From assembly GCA_012728835.1 (NCBI GenBank), contig JAAYEJ010000066.1, positions 1 to 51,447 on the forward strand: DNA of 51,447 nucleotides, read 5' to 3'. This document shows, one piece after another, positions 19,104 to 26,435 of this stretch; the stretch's first letter is position 1; every line of letters begins with the position of its first letter. Below the pieces are notes generated by a model. The model saw only the letters and a program-made list of their open reading frames with translations, made no database searches and was not told the DNA's origin. The translations under genes were made by a program, and so were the position numbers. This DNA comes from Candidatus Brocadiaceae bacterium (GTDB lineage: Bacteria; Planctomycetota; Brocadiia; SM23-32).

Positions 19104-20876
19104 CTATCGGGGCTGTGCCGATCTTCTGTCGTCTTCCTTGAGGCGGCGCACATACTCGCGCAGTTCCTCGTCCGTCTGCAGCGGGCGGCGCCCGGTTGCG
19201 CCTCGCTGCCGGGACCGCGCGTAGCCGAGGTAGCCGTCCAGCCGCGCCTCGGCCGTGGTCTCTGCAATGCGTTCCAGCCGCGCCTGTTCCTCGGCCAGGG
19301 CGGCCGAGGCCGTCCCGGCCAGGTCCGCGTCGCTCAGGCCGCCGAGGAACCGCTCGAGGTCCGGCGCGCGGCCGTTGCCGGCCTGCTCCAGCAGGGCGGT
19401 CAGCAGGCGCGCTTCCGGGCCGTCTCCCAGCGTCGTCCTGTCCATGCCGGCGGCCCGCGGCGCCAGTTCCGGGTGCGCCAGCAGCAGCCCGAGCAGTTCA
19501 CGGACGAACGTCTCCCGTGCCGTGGGCGGCCTGCGGGGGGCGTCGGGCCGGGCCTCCCCGCTCCGGTGCGGCCGCCGGCGGCGGTGGCGGTCCAGCCATG
19601 CCCAGGCGTTGCCCTCGCGCACGCCCAGTTCATGTGCCAGGCGGCGCACGATCAGGTCGCGCCGGGCCGGGTCGTTCACCTGCAGCGCCAGTTCGGCCAC
19701 CTCGCCGAAGACGCGCATCCGGGCCTCCGGCGAGTCGTCCGCCTCCCGGGCGCGCGCGTGCGCCAGCCGGTACTCGAAGAAGCCGCGGCTCTCGTCCAGG
19801 CGCCTGCGGAACGCCTCGGCGCCTTCGGCGCGGACGAAGTCGCACGGGTCCTGTCCCGCCGGCAGGTCGGCGACTCGGACCTCGAGTTCCTCGTTCAGCA
19901 GCGTCTCGATGCTGCGCGCGGCGGACTTCTGGCCGGCCTCGTCGGCGTCGAAGACCAGAACCACCTGCGCGCACAGCCGCCGCAGCGTCCGCGCATGGTC
20001 CTGCGTCAGGGCTGTGCCGAGCACGGCGAGCGTGTGCGTCACGCCGGCCTGGTGAGCCATCAGGACGTCGGTGTAGCCCTCCAGGATGACCGCCGTGTCG
20101 GCCGAGCGCATGGCGTCGCGCGCCCGGGCCAGGCCGAAGAAGTTCCGGCCCTTGTGGAACAGGGGCGTCTCCGGGGTGTTCAGGTACTTCGGTTCGTCCT
20201 CGGGCTGCAGGGCGCGGGCGCCGAAGGCGATGACGCGTTCGGCCCCGTCGGCAATCGGGAAGATCAGGCGGTTGCGGAACCGATCGTAGTGGCCCGGTGC
20301 GCCCTGACGGGGCACGGCCAGGCCGGCCTCCTGGACCTCCTCGGGGGAGAAGCCGCGCGCGGTCGCGCACTTGAGGAAGTTCTCCCACCCGTCCGGGGCG
20401 TACCCGAGCCGCCAGCGCTCGATGGTCTCGTCCGTGAATCCGCGTTCTTTCAAATAGCGCCGGGCGAGGTCCGCGCCCCGGGCCTTCTCCAGGCACTTCT
20501 CGTAGTAGCCGGCGGCCAGCTCGTTGACCCGGCGCAGCCGGGCGGCCTGCCCGGGCGGCTCGGCCGGGCCGCTGCGGTAGGGGCCCAGGTCCACCCCGAC
20601 CTCACGCGCCAGCCTCTCCAGGGCCTCGGCGAACCCCAGGCCTTCCAGCTTCTCCAGCAGCGTGAAGACGTTGCCGCCCTCCTTGCAGCCGAAGCAGTAG
20701 TAGAGCCCGTTGTCCGGGTCGACGGAGAACGACGGGGTCTTCTCCTGGTGGAACGGGCAGAGGCCCCAATATTTCTTGCCCTTCCGAGTCAGTTCGCAGT
20801 GCCGCTCCACGAGGCGGACGATGTCCACGCCGGCCACGATCTGCTGGATGACGTGCTCGGGAACTCGACCGGCCAC
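19104..20876 (-). CDS. dnaG: DNA primase
   Basis: 590 aa. It makes RNA primers at the replication fork. The N-terminal CHC2 zinc finger has ligands Cys40, His43, Cys61 and Cys64 in [15 protein letters not shown] and YYCFGC. A Toprim catalytic core follows with [10 protein letters not shown] and VFDADEAGQ. The C-terminal third is the less conserved helicase-binding part. The start is GTG at 20876, 5 nt behind GAGGAA, giving [13 protein letters not shown]. It is the first gene of a dnaG-rpoD operon, an ancient macromolecule-synthesis arrangement but without rpsU, which sits elsewhere in the window. Confidence 0.96.
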   Translation of the reverse strand: MAGRVPEHVIQQIVAGVDIVRLVERHCELTRKGKKYWGLCPFHQEKTPSFSVDPDNGLYYCFGCKEGGNVFTLLEKLEGLGFAEALERLAREVGVDLGPYRSGPAEPPGQAARLRRVNELAAGYYEKCLEKARGADLARRYLKERGFTDETIERWRLGYAPDGWENFLKCATARGFSPEEVQEAGLAVPRQGAPGHYDRFRNRLIFPIADGAERVIAFGARALQPEDEPKYLNTPETPLFHKGRNFFGLARARDAMRSADTAVILEGYTDVLMAHQAGVTHTLAVLGTALTQDHARTLRRLCAQVVLVFDADEAGQKSAARSIETLLNEELEVRVADLPAGQDPCDFVRAEGAEAFRRRLDESRGFFEYRLAHARAREADDSPEARMRVFGEVAELALQVNDPARRDLIVRRLAHELGVREGNAWAWLDRHRRRRPHRSGEARPDAPRRPPTARETFVRELLGLLLAHPELAPRAAGMDRTTLGDGPEARLLTALLEQAGNGRAPDLERFLGGLSDADLAGTASAALAEEQARLERIAETTAEARLDGYLGYARSRQRGATGRRPLQTDEELREYVRRLKEDDRRSAQPR

Positions 20877-20942
20877 CCGATTCCTCGGAGGTCAGAAGAA
20901 CCTGCTAACGGAGGGTGCGCCCTGCCCGAGCCGGCGAAAGGT

Positions 20943-20971
20943 ACAATACCACCATTCTCCCGCTCGTACAA
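20943..20971 (-). promoter_or_regulatory. Sigma-70 promoter for dnaG-rpoD
   Basis: On the minus strand TTGTAC (20971-20966), 17 nt, TATTGT (20948-20943). It lies about 65 bases before the dnaG GTG in a locally AT-rich patch. Confidence 0.6.
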
Positions 20972-21014
20972 AATCAAGTATACAACACGTCGAGCGATCT
21001 GGCAAATCCGGAGT

Positions 21015-21878
21015 TCACGAATTGGCCTCCAGGTAGGCGCCGGCCGTGGTGAAGGCGACGCCGGGCAGGGCCACGAGGCGGTCCAGGAACTCGTGCAGCC
21101 GGCGCACCGGTGCGTCGCCCGTCGCGACGCCCTCGGCGGAGACCGTCAGGTGCCAGGGGTGCAGCGCGATCTGCAGCAGGCCGCCGGGGCACCGGGCGCG
21201 GGCCGTCCGGACCAGGGCCAGGTAGTCGTCCGGCGGCCGGCGCCCCTCGAGCATCTGCCACAGGTAGGCGGAGATGGGGCGGCCTCGGGCGTCGAGCGAG
21301 CGGCAGAGGCTCAGCTCACGCAGCCGCGGCTCGCCGGGCACCGCATACGGCCGCAGGTCGCAGCCGGCATCGAGCGACCGCGTGAGGCTGGCGTCGTAGT
21401 GCCAGCCGGCATCGGCCAGGGCGTGCGCCAGGCCGGGGGTGAGGCGGCAATAGGGGGCGCGGAAGCCCCGGGGCTGCACCCCGAGGACGTCCCGCACGGC
21501 CTCGGCCGTGCGCCGGACGGCCTCGGCGGTCTCGGCGGCATCCGGGGGGCGTCCGCCGGCGACGCCGGCGAAGTCCTCGTGGAGGTAGCCGTGGCCGCCG
21601 TGTTCCAGTGTGATCGCGGCCGGCAGGGCGGGCAGGCCGCCGGGCCCGTCGCTCAGTTCGCGGAGGGTGCGTCCCTCCCAGAACAGCGTGGCCGGGAGCC
21701 CGCGTGCCTCCAGGGCGTCCAGGAGGACGGCCAGGCCGGTGCGGCAGGCGGCGAAGGCGGCGCGGCCCTCCGCGCCCGGGCTGACGGCGCCGAGGCGGCC
21801 GGGCGCGGCCCGGTTGGAGTCCGGGTCCACGTCGACCGTGACGGCGACGAACAGGCTGTCCCGCGCCTCCGGCGTCAT
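21015..21878 (-). CDS. Polysaccharide deacetylase family protein (NodB-like)
   Basis: 287 aa, no signal peptide. A NodB-type fold is suggested by TVDVDPDSN near the N-terminus (metal Asp pair), GLPATLFWEGRTL, EHGGHGYLHEDF (metal His), RGFRAPY, LAHALADAGWHYDASL, and LQIALHPWHL near the end. It probably hydrolyses N- or O-acetyl groups, or belongs to the cytoplasmic amidase branch of this superfamily. It begins 35 nt after the ATP-citrate-lyase-like large subunit on the same strand, so it is likely in that operon, although a functional link is unclear. Confidence 0.8.
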   Translation of the reverse strand: MTPEARDSLFVAVTVDVDPDSNRAAPGRLGAVSPGAEGRAAFAACRTGLAVLLDALEARGLPATLFWEGRTLRELSDGPGGLPALPAAITLEHGGHGYLHEDFAGVAGGRPPDAAETAEAVRRTAEAVRDVLGVQPRGFRAPYCRLTPGLAHALADAGWHYDASLTRSLDAGCDLRPYAVPGEPRLRELSLCRSLDARGRPISAYLWQMLEGRRPPDDYLALVRTARARCPGGLLQIALHPWHLTVSAEGVATGDAPVRRLHEFLDRLVALPGVAFTTAGAYLEANS

Positions 21879-21913
21879 GGCGGACCCCAGTCTACGGGCG
21901 GGCGGGCGGCCCG

Positions 21914-24001
21914 TCAATCCGCCTGGGGCGCCGGGCGCGTCAGGGCGATGCACTCGCTGACGGGCACGCGCATGTCCATCTCGGTGCCGAAATCCTGGTG
22001 GTCGAGGAACTCGGCGGCGCCGCCGGCCGCCCGTCCGAGTGCGAAGACGAGGAACGCCAGGTCGCAGGCGCGGCGCACGGTCATGCGCCGGTCGCGCAGG
22101 GCCGGCCAGCAGATGGCCAGCACCACGCAGGCGATGGCGCCGTCCAGGTTCAGCGCCCAGACGTTGCGCGAGATGCCGGCCTGCTTGACCAGCGCGGGGA
22201 GGCGGCCGTAGAAGTCCAGGAAGAAGTTGTAGAGCCCGTGCGCCTCCAGGTATTCGGCGATCACGCGTTCGCGGGGGTCGTAGTTCACGGGTTTGTCGCG
22301 GAAGATCGGATGGCCGAGGCAGGGGATGCGTTCGTATTCGACGCCGGCCTCCTTGGCGGCGGCGCGCACGCGGGCGAACCGTGCCACCTCGTCGTCGGCC
22401 AGCTTCTGCAGGTCGATGCCGTGGTGCGGATCGTAGGGGTCCTCCAGTTGCGTGTCGGCCAGCACGCGCAGGAGGTATTCGACCCCGCGCCGGCCGTTGC
22501 CGCCATGGACCTGCCCGATGCAGGCCAGCGTGGCGATCATGGCCGTGTTGGGCGTGTTGCCGGCCGAGGTGGACAGCTTGGCGCCCTGTGCGGAGATCGT
22601 GCCGGGGCCGTTGGTCACCGAGGCGATCAGGCATCGCTCCAGCAGTTCCACCTCGAAGTCGTGCTCCGGCTGCTGGCCGGTCCATGCGAGCAGCAGTGTT
22701 CGGGCCAGGGAGCCGCGGCGCATCTCCTCCTCCACCGTGCGGTCGTAGATGCGCGTCACGGCTGCGTCGCTGGCGGAGGCATGGCTGGTGTTGCGCATCG
22801 AGCGGCGTGTCGGCTGGCCGCCCAGCGACGTTGCCCCGGCCCGGGCGACCTGGGCGGCGTAGGGTTCGGGGATGGTGCCCGGGTGCCGCAGGAGTCCGGC
22901 CGGCAGCATGCGTGCGAGGGGCTTCAGGTTGACGAACCAGGGGTTGAGGCGCAGCGGGCGGCCGGGACGGAAGTCGCGCGGGATGCCCAGGCGGGTCAGG
23001 ATCGTGTCGGCGGCCGCCGGCAGGTGGTGCAGTGCCTGGATGCGTATGCCGCGCGCGAGGGCGGCCGCGAGTTCGGGGGCGTTCCGGTCGGTGCGGTCGG
23101 GGTGGAAGGGCTCGATGCCGAAGTAGTCGTCGAAGAGCTTCATCTTCGCGGCGGCCGTCGTGCCGCCGCCCTCGACGACGGCGCCCGCGTGGCCCAGGCT
23201 GAGCTGCCGGGTGCCGAGCACGTCGCCGGTCACGTAGGCGACGATGGGCTTGGGGTAATCGCCGGCACGGAGCATCTCGACGGCCTCCTGCTCGTAGAGC
23301 CCTCCGGGCTCGACGTAGAGGACGATGATGCGGGTGCGTTCGTCGTCGCGGGCCAGTTCGAGCAGGGCGCGCAGCGGCGTCAGGATGAGCACGTCCTTGC
23401 CCGTGGAGATGCCGTAGGAGGTGCCGATGCCGGCGCTCTGCAGGTAGGAGGCCATCGTGTTGACCATGTTGCCGCTGTTGGACATGATGGTGGCCGAGCC
23501 CGGGCGGAAGCTCTCGGCCGGCATGTCGCCGCCGACGGCGCCGATCCGGACGGCGTCGTGTGCGTTGATCATGCCCAGGGTGTTGCATCCGACGACGTCG
23601 ATGCCGGCGTCGGCGCAGAGGCGGGCGATCTTCGCGGTCACCTCCACCGAGACGTGCTCGGTGATGATGAAGATCGTCTCGATGCGTCCGGCGCCGAACT
23701 GCACCACCTCCTTGACCTCGCCGTAGACGGCGGGGGGAGGGGAGTAGGCGATGACCTTGTTGGGCAGCTTCTCGGCCGGCAGGCCGGCCATCAGTTCCTC
23801 GACGGTGCCGAAGACGGGGATCGGCTCTCCCCCGGGCACCTCGATCGCCTGGCCGTCCTTGCCCAGGGCCCAGCCGCCGACGATGTTGCCGCAGTAGCGC
23901 TGGGAGGCGACGGTGACGGCGCCGGCCTCGCGCCCGGTGATGTTCGAGACGGCCACGCGGTCGCCGGCCTTCAGCAGGCCGCTCAGTGTCCTGGCTCTCA
24001 C
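21914..24001 (-). CDS. ATP-citrate-lyase-like large subunit (CoA-ligase alpha plus citrate-synthase-like domains)
   Basis: 695 aa. The first half is a CoA-binding, succinyl-CoA-synthetase-alpha-like module. The phosphohistidine loop SLGHAGA has His271, and NTLGMINAHD and IMSNSGNM are family segments. The second half (about 410-695) is a citrate-synthase-like module resembling that of ATP citrate lyase. It keeps His564 in CLGHPIF and Asp620 in LNLDGAIA, but the ADHGP segment that carries the first catalytic His reads VTNGPGT, with Asn464. So acyl-CoA formation looks intact, while C-C cleavage chemistry is altered. The GTG start overlaps the upstream stop as GTGA. Alternatives are a divergent ATP citrate lyase, or a different acyl-CoA synthetase/lyase. 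Confidence 0.78.
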   Translation of the reverse strand: MRARTLSGLLKAGDRVAVSNITGREAGAVTVASQRYCGNIVGGWALGKDGQAIEVPGGEPIPVFGTVEELMAGLPAEKLPNKVIAYSPPPAVYGEVKEVVQFGAGRIETIFIITEHVSVEVTAKIARLCADAGIDVVGCNTLGMINAHDAVRIGAVGGDMPAESFRPGSATIMSNSGNMVNTMASYLQSAGIGTSYGISTGKDVLILTPLRALLELARDDERTRIIVLYVEPGGLYEQEAVEMLRAGDYPKPIVAYVTGDVLGTRQLSLGHAGAVVEGGGTTAAAKMKLFDDYFGIEPFHPDRTDRNAPELAAALARGIRIQALHHLPAAADTILTRLGIPRDFRPGRPLRLNPWFVNLKPLARMLPAGLLRHPGTIPEPYAAQVARAGATSLGGQPTRRSMRNTSHASASDAAVTRIYDRTVEEEMRRGSLARTLLLAWTGQQPEHDFEVELLERCLIASVTNGPGTISAQGAKLSTSAGNTPNTAMIATLACIGQVHGGNGRRGVEYLLRVLADTQLEDPYDPHHGIDLQKLADDEVARFARVRAAAKEAGVEYERIPCLGHPIFRDKPVNYDPRERVIAEYLEAHGLYNFFLDFYGRLPALVKQAGISRNVWALNLDGAIACVVLAICWPALRDRRMTVRRACDLAFLVFALGRAAGGAAEFLDHQDFGTEMDMRVPVSECIALTRPAPQAD

Positions 24002-25272
24002 GAGATTCCTCCGTTGTCCGCACTCACGTGCACGTCCTCAGCTTCCCGGATCTGCACGCAGGCCCGGGCGAGCCGGGCGGCGTATTCGGCGACCAGCGTC
24101 ACCGGCGTGTCGGGTCCGAACATGACGTAGGGAAGGCCCAGCGACTCCAGGGCGTCCCGGAGCGTCAGGAGCCCCTGCACGAGCCGCGGGCCGCCCCGCC
24201 CGATGACGAACGGGGTCGAGACGGGGCCGTGTTCGTCCACATAGGCCTGCAGGGCGTCGCCGACGGCCCGGAAGGTCACGTCGATCAGGGTGTTGTTCGC
24301 CTTGCCGCCGAGCAGCAGGACGAGCCCGGCGCGGGCCAGGTTATGGGCGAAGCAGATGCGGGCCGTGCCGAACATGCGCTCATAGGGCGGGTTGCCGCCG
24401 AAGTCCGAGAGGAACATCGGGTCCCCGCCGTTCCGGATGAGCGTCTCGATGATGATGGTCGAGGCGCCGCCGCCGAACAGGATGGGCAGGATCAGCCGTC
24501 CGCCCAGGTCGGCGACGTGGGCCTGGCCCTGGTGGCTGGCGGCGTTCCACTCGGCCATCTCCTCCTCGAACGGCGTGGTGTTGGCCGGGTAGTCGGGCAG
24601 GTCGAAGCCGAGTTGGCGGAACTTGAAGTTCGCCTCATCGAAGACCGCCTTCATGTCGCATGCGTAGGGTTCCCCCTGCGAGGTGATCCGCCAGGGGTTG
24701 ACCTCGCACATGCGCATGCCCGTGGTCGCGAACATGTCCCAGTAGTTGACGAGGACCTGCGAGAGCCGGCTGACCATCGCCTTCGGGCATCCGAGCCGGC
24801 CGAGCATCTGGCCGGCGCGGTAGGCGTCCAGGCCGCGGAAGACGTCCACCGGCATGGTGATCTTGTCGTCGTCGGACACCTCTTCGATGTCCACGCCGCC
24901 GCGCAGGGACAGCGTGATCGAGGGGCCGAGGGTCAGGGAGTTGTAGGTGATGGCGCTGTACATCTCGAGTTCGGCGGGGACGTAGCGCACCATGTAGGCG
25001 GTGCGCGGCAGGCGGCCGTCCACCTCGACGGCCTGCACGCGCTTGAGTTCCCGCTGGGCCTGCACGTAGTCGGAGACCTCGCGCACGACGCCGGCCTTGC
25101 CGCGGCGGCCGGTCAGCACGTCCGGCTTGACCACCGCGCGGCCGCCCCACTGCTGCAGGGCGTCGCGGATCCGGTGGCCGGAGGCGTCGGCCGTCAGGTA
25201 CTCGGGGACCGGGATGGCGAAGCGCCCGGCGAGGTGTTCAAGGAACGTCAGTTCCGTGATCTGTGGAGACAT
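23998..25272 (-). CDS. ATP-citrate-lyase-like small subunit (ATP-grasp, succinyl-CoA-ligase beta type)
   Basis: 424 aa, similar in size to the separate AclB-type subunit of green sulfur bacteria. The ATP-grasp N-terminal part has AVVKPDVLTGRRGKAG, GVDIEEV and MCEVNPWRI (metal-binding Glu-Asn). The C-terminal flavodoxin-like domain has ILFGGGASTIII and FLSDFGGNPPYERM. It would bind ATP and, with the large subunit, form a phosphohistidine and acyl-phosphate. The ATG at 25272 follows GAGGAG and overlaps the end of the regulator gene by 35 nt. The next gene overlaps by 4 nt, so all three are coupled. Confidence 0.82.
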   Translation of the reverse strand: MSPQITELTFLEHLAGRFAIPVPEYLTADASGHRIRDALQQWGGRAVVKPDVLTGRRGKAGVVREVSDYVQAQRELKRVQAVEVDGRLPRTAYMVRYVPAELEMYSAITYNSLTLGPSITLSLRGGVDIEEVSDDDKITMPVDVFRGLDAYRAGQMLGRLGCPKAMVSRLSQVLVNYWDMFATTGMRMCEVNPWRITSQGEPYACDMKAVFDEANFKFRQLGFDLPDYPANTTPFEEEMAEWNAASHQGQAHVADLGGRLILPILFGGGASTIIIETLIRNGGDPMFLSDFGGNPPYERMFGTARICFAHNLARAGLVLLLGGKANNTLIDVTFRAVGDALQAYVDEHGPVSTPFVIGRGGPRLVQGLLTLRDALESLGLPYVMFGPDTPVTLVAEYAARLARACVQIREAEDVHVSADNGGIS

Positions 25273-26266
25273 GTCTCTCCTCGCTCCCCTGGCGCCGCTT
25301 CAGGTCGACCAGGGCGATGCGGATGTGGTTGACCGACGTGCTGTCGGGTGCGAACAGGAACTCGACCAGCGGCTTGCCGTCGGCAAGGGCCTCGACGGAC
25401 CGGCGCCGCGACGGCGAGACCACCAGCGCGTCGACGCCGGCGATGAACTCCGAGAGCAGCGGGCCGTCCGGGGCCACCGACTCGGCCAGGCGGCGCGGAT
25501 CGACGTCCATCTGGCGGAGCGTCTTGTGCATCTCCGCCAGGAAGCGGCGGGAGGCGGCCACCAGCCCGATGCGCGCGTGCGGCGGAATGCGGGCGATGCT
25601 CACGATGGTGGGCATCTCCGGCTGCAGGTTCACGCTGACCAGCGGCTTGTCCGAATCGGCCAGCGTGCGGCGCAGCTCGTCGGTGTGGTAGAAGGAGGTG
25701 ACCACGACGTCGGCGCTGCGCAGGGCGGAGAGGGCGCTCTCGCGGCGGCCGCGCAGGTCGTCCAGCAGCACGGGCACGGTCAGCACGCCGGGCTCCAGGC
25801 GCAGGTGCTGCGTGTAGTAGGTGAGCTGCTCCTGGTTGCACTCGACGAAGACCAGGCAGATGTGGTCGAGCATCCGCCGCTTCTCCTTCAGGTAGGCGGC
25901 GGTCGCCTCCGCATACTGGTCCAGGTTGAAGCCAAGCGTCAGGGCCTCTTCGGCGGCGTGCTCGATCACCCGGGCCAGGGCCTCGTCGCGGCTGCGGCTC
26001 TCGGCCTTGCGGGCAGGGTCGACCACCAGCGTGCCGCGCCCGGCCTCGGCCACGACCAGCCCCTCCCGCTCCAGCTCCGCATAGGCCATGCTCACGGTGT
26101 TGCGGCTGACCCTCAGCCTCTGGGCCAGGTCCCGCTGGGGCGGAAGCGCGAGTTCCCGCTCGCCGGTGGAGTTCAAGATGGCCTCGCGCAGGGCCTCCTT
26201 GATCTGGACGTAGAGGGCGACGCCGCTCTTGCGTTCGAGCGAGACATGGATCGTCTCGGCTTCCAC
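25238..26266 (-). CDS. GntR-family transcriptional regulator
   Basis: 342 aa from GTG at 26266 behind GGAGGAG. The N-terminal winged helix-turn-helix is clear: ALYVQIKEALREAIL, then LPPQRDLAQRLRVSRNTVSMAYAELEREGLV and the wing GRGTLVV (about residues 15-85). The C-terminal domain of about 250 residues is not an aminotransferase or a typical FCD domain. It resembles a periplasmic-binding or UTRA-like sensor and I cannot name its ligand. It is the first gene of the ATP-citrate-lyase-like operon, whose product probably supplies or consumes the effector. A palindrome at the transcription start suggests autoregulation. Confidence 0.85.
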   Translation of the reverse strand: MEAETIHVSLERKSGVALYVQIKEALREAILNSTGERELALPPQRDLAQRLRVSRNTVSMAYAELEREGLVVAEAGRGTLVVDPARKAESRSRDEALARVIEHAAEEALTLGFNLDQYAEATAAYLKEKRRMLDHICLVFVECNQEQLTYYTQHLRLEPGVLTVPVLLDDLRGRRESALSALRSADVVVTSFYHTDELRRTLADSDKPLVSVNLQPEMPTIVSIARIPPHARIGLVAASRRFLAEMHKTLRQMDVDPRRLAESVAPDGPLLSEFIAGVDALVVSPSRRRSVEALADGKPLVEFLFAPDSTSVNHIRIALVDLKRRQGSEERHVSTDHGTDVP

Positions 26267-26286
26267 GGCTCCTCCGGGAAAGGACT

Positions 26287-26302
26287 AAAGGACCAAGCCT
26301 TT
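26287..26302. promoter_or_regulatory. Candidate operator of the GntR-type regulator
   Basis: AAAGG (26287-26291), 6 nt, CCTTT (26298-26302) form a perfect inverted repeat. It sits across the predicted transcription start of the regulator operon. A direct repeat AAAGGAC at 26279-26285 and 26287-26293 overlaps it. Confidence 0.45.
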
Positions 26303-26306
26303 ACAC

Positions 26307-26335
26307 ATCATATCGGCCACCCCGCCCGCCGTCAA
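26307..26335 (-). promoter_or_regulatory. Sigma-70 promoter for the GntR / ATP-citrate-lyase-like operon
   Basis: On the minus strand TTGACG (26335-26330), 17 nt, TATGAT (26312-26307). It is back to back with the topA promoter. Confidence 0.7.
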
Positions 26336-26362
26336 GCCTCCCGGGAAAGGCCATCATGCCGG

Positions 26363-26392
26363 TTGACAAGCGGCGTCTCCGGGACCTACAAT
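26363..26392 (+). promoter_or_regulatory. Sigma-70 promoter for topA
   Basis: Consensus TTGACA (26363-26368), 18 nt, TACAAT (26387-26392), with the topA ATG 43 nt further on. Confidence 0.75.
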
Positions 26393-26435
26393 CCGACCCT
26401 TGCGGTACTGTCCGCCTTTCCTTCAGGGGCATTGC

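Noticed and set aside
21015-24023. A single 1002-codon minus-strand frame suggesting a fusion ending in a deacetylase.
   Set aside because: Only its last 288 codons look like protein; the rest is out of frame with the ATP-citrate-lyase-like gene. I start the deacetylase at the ATG at 21878.
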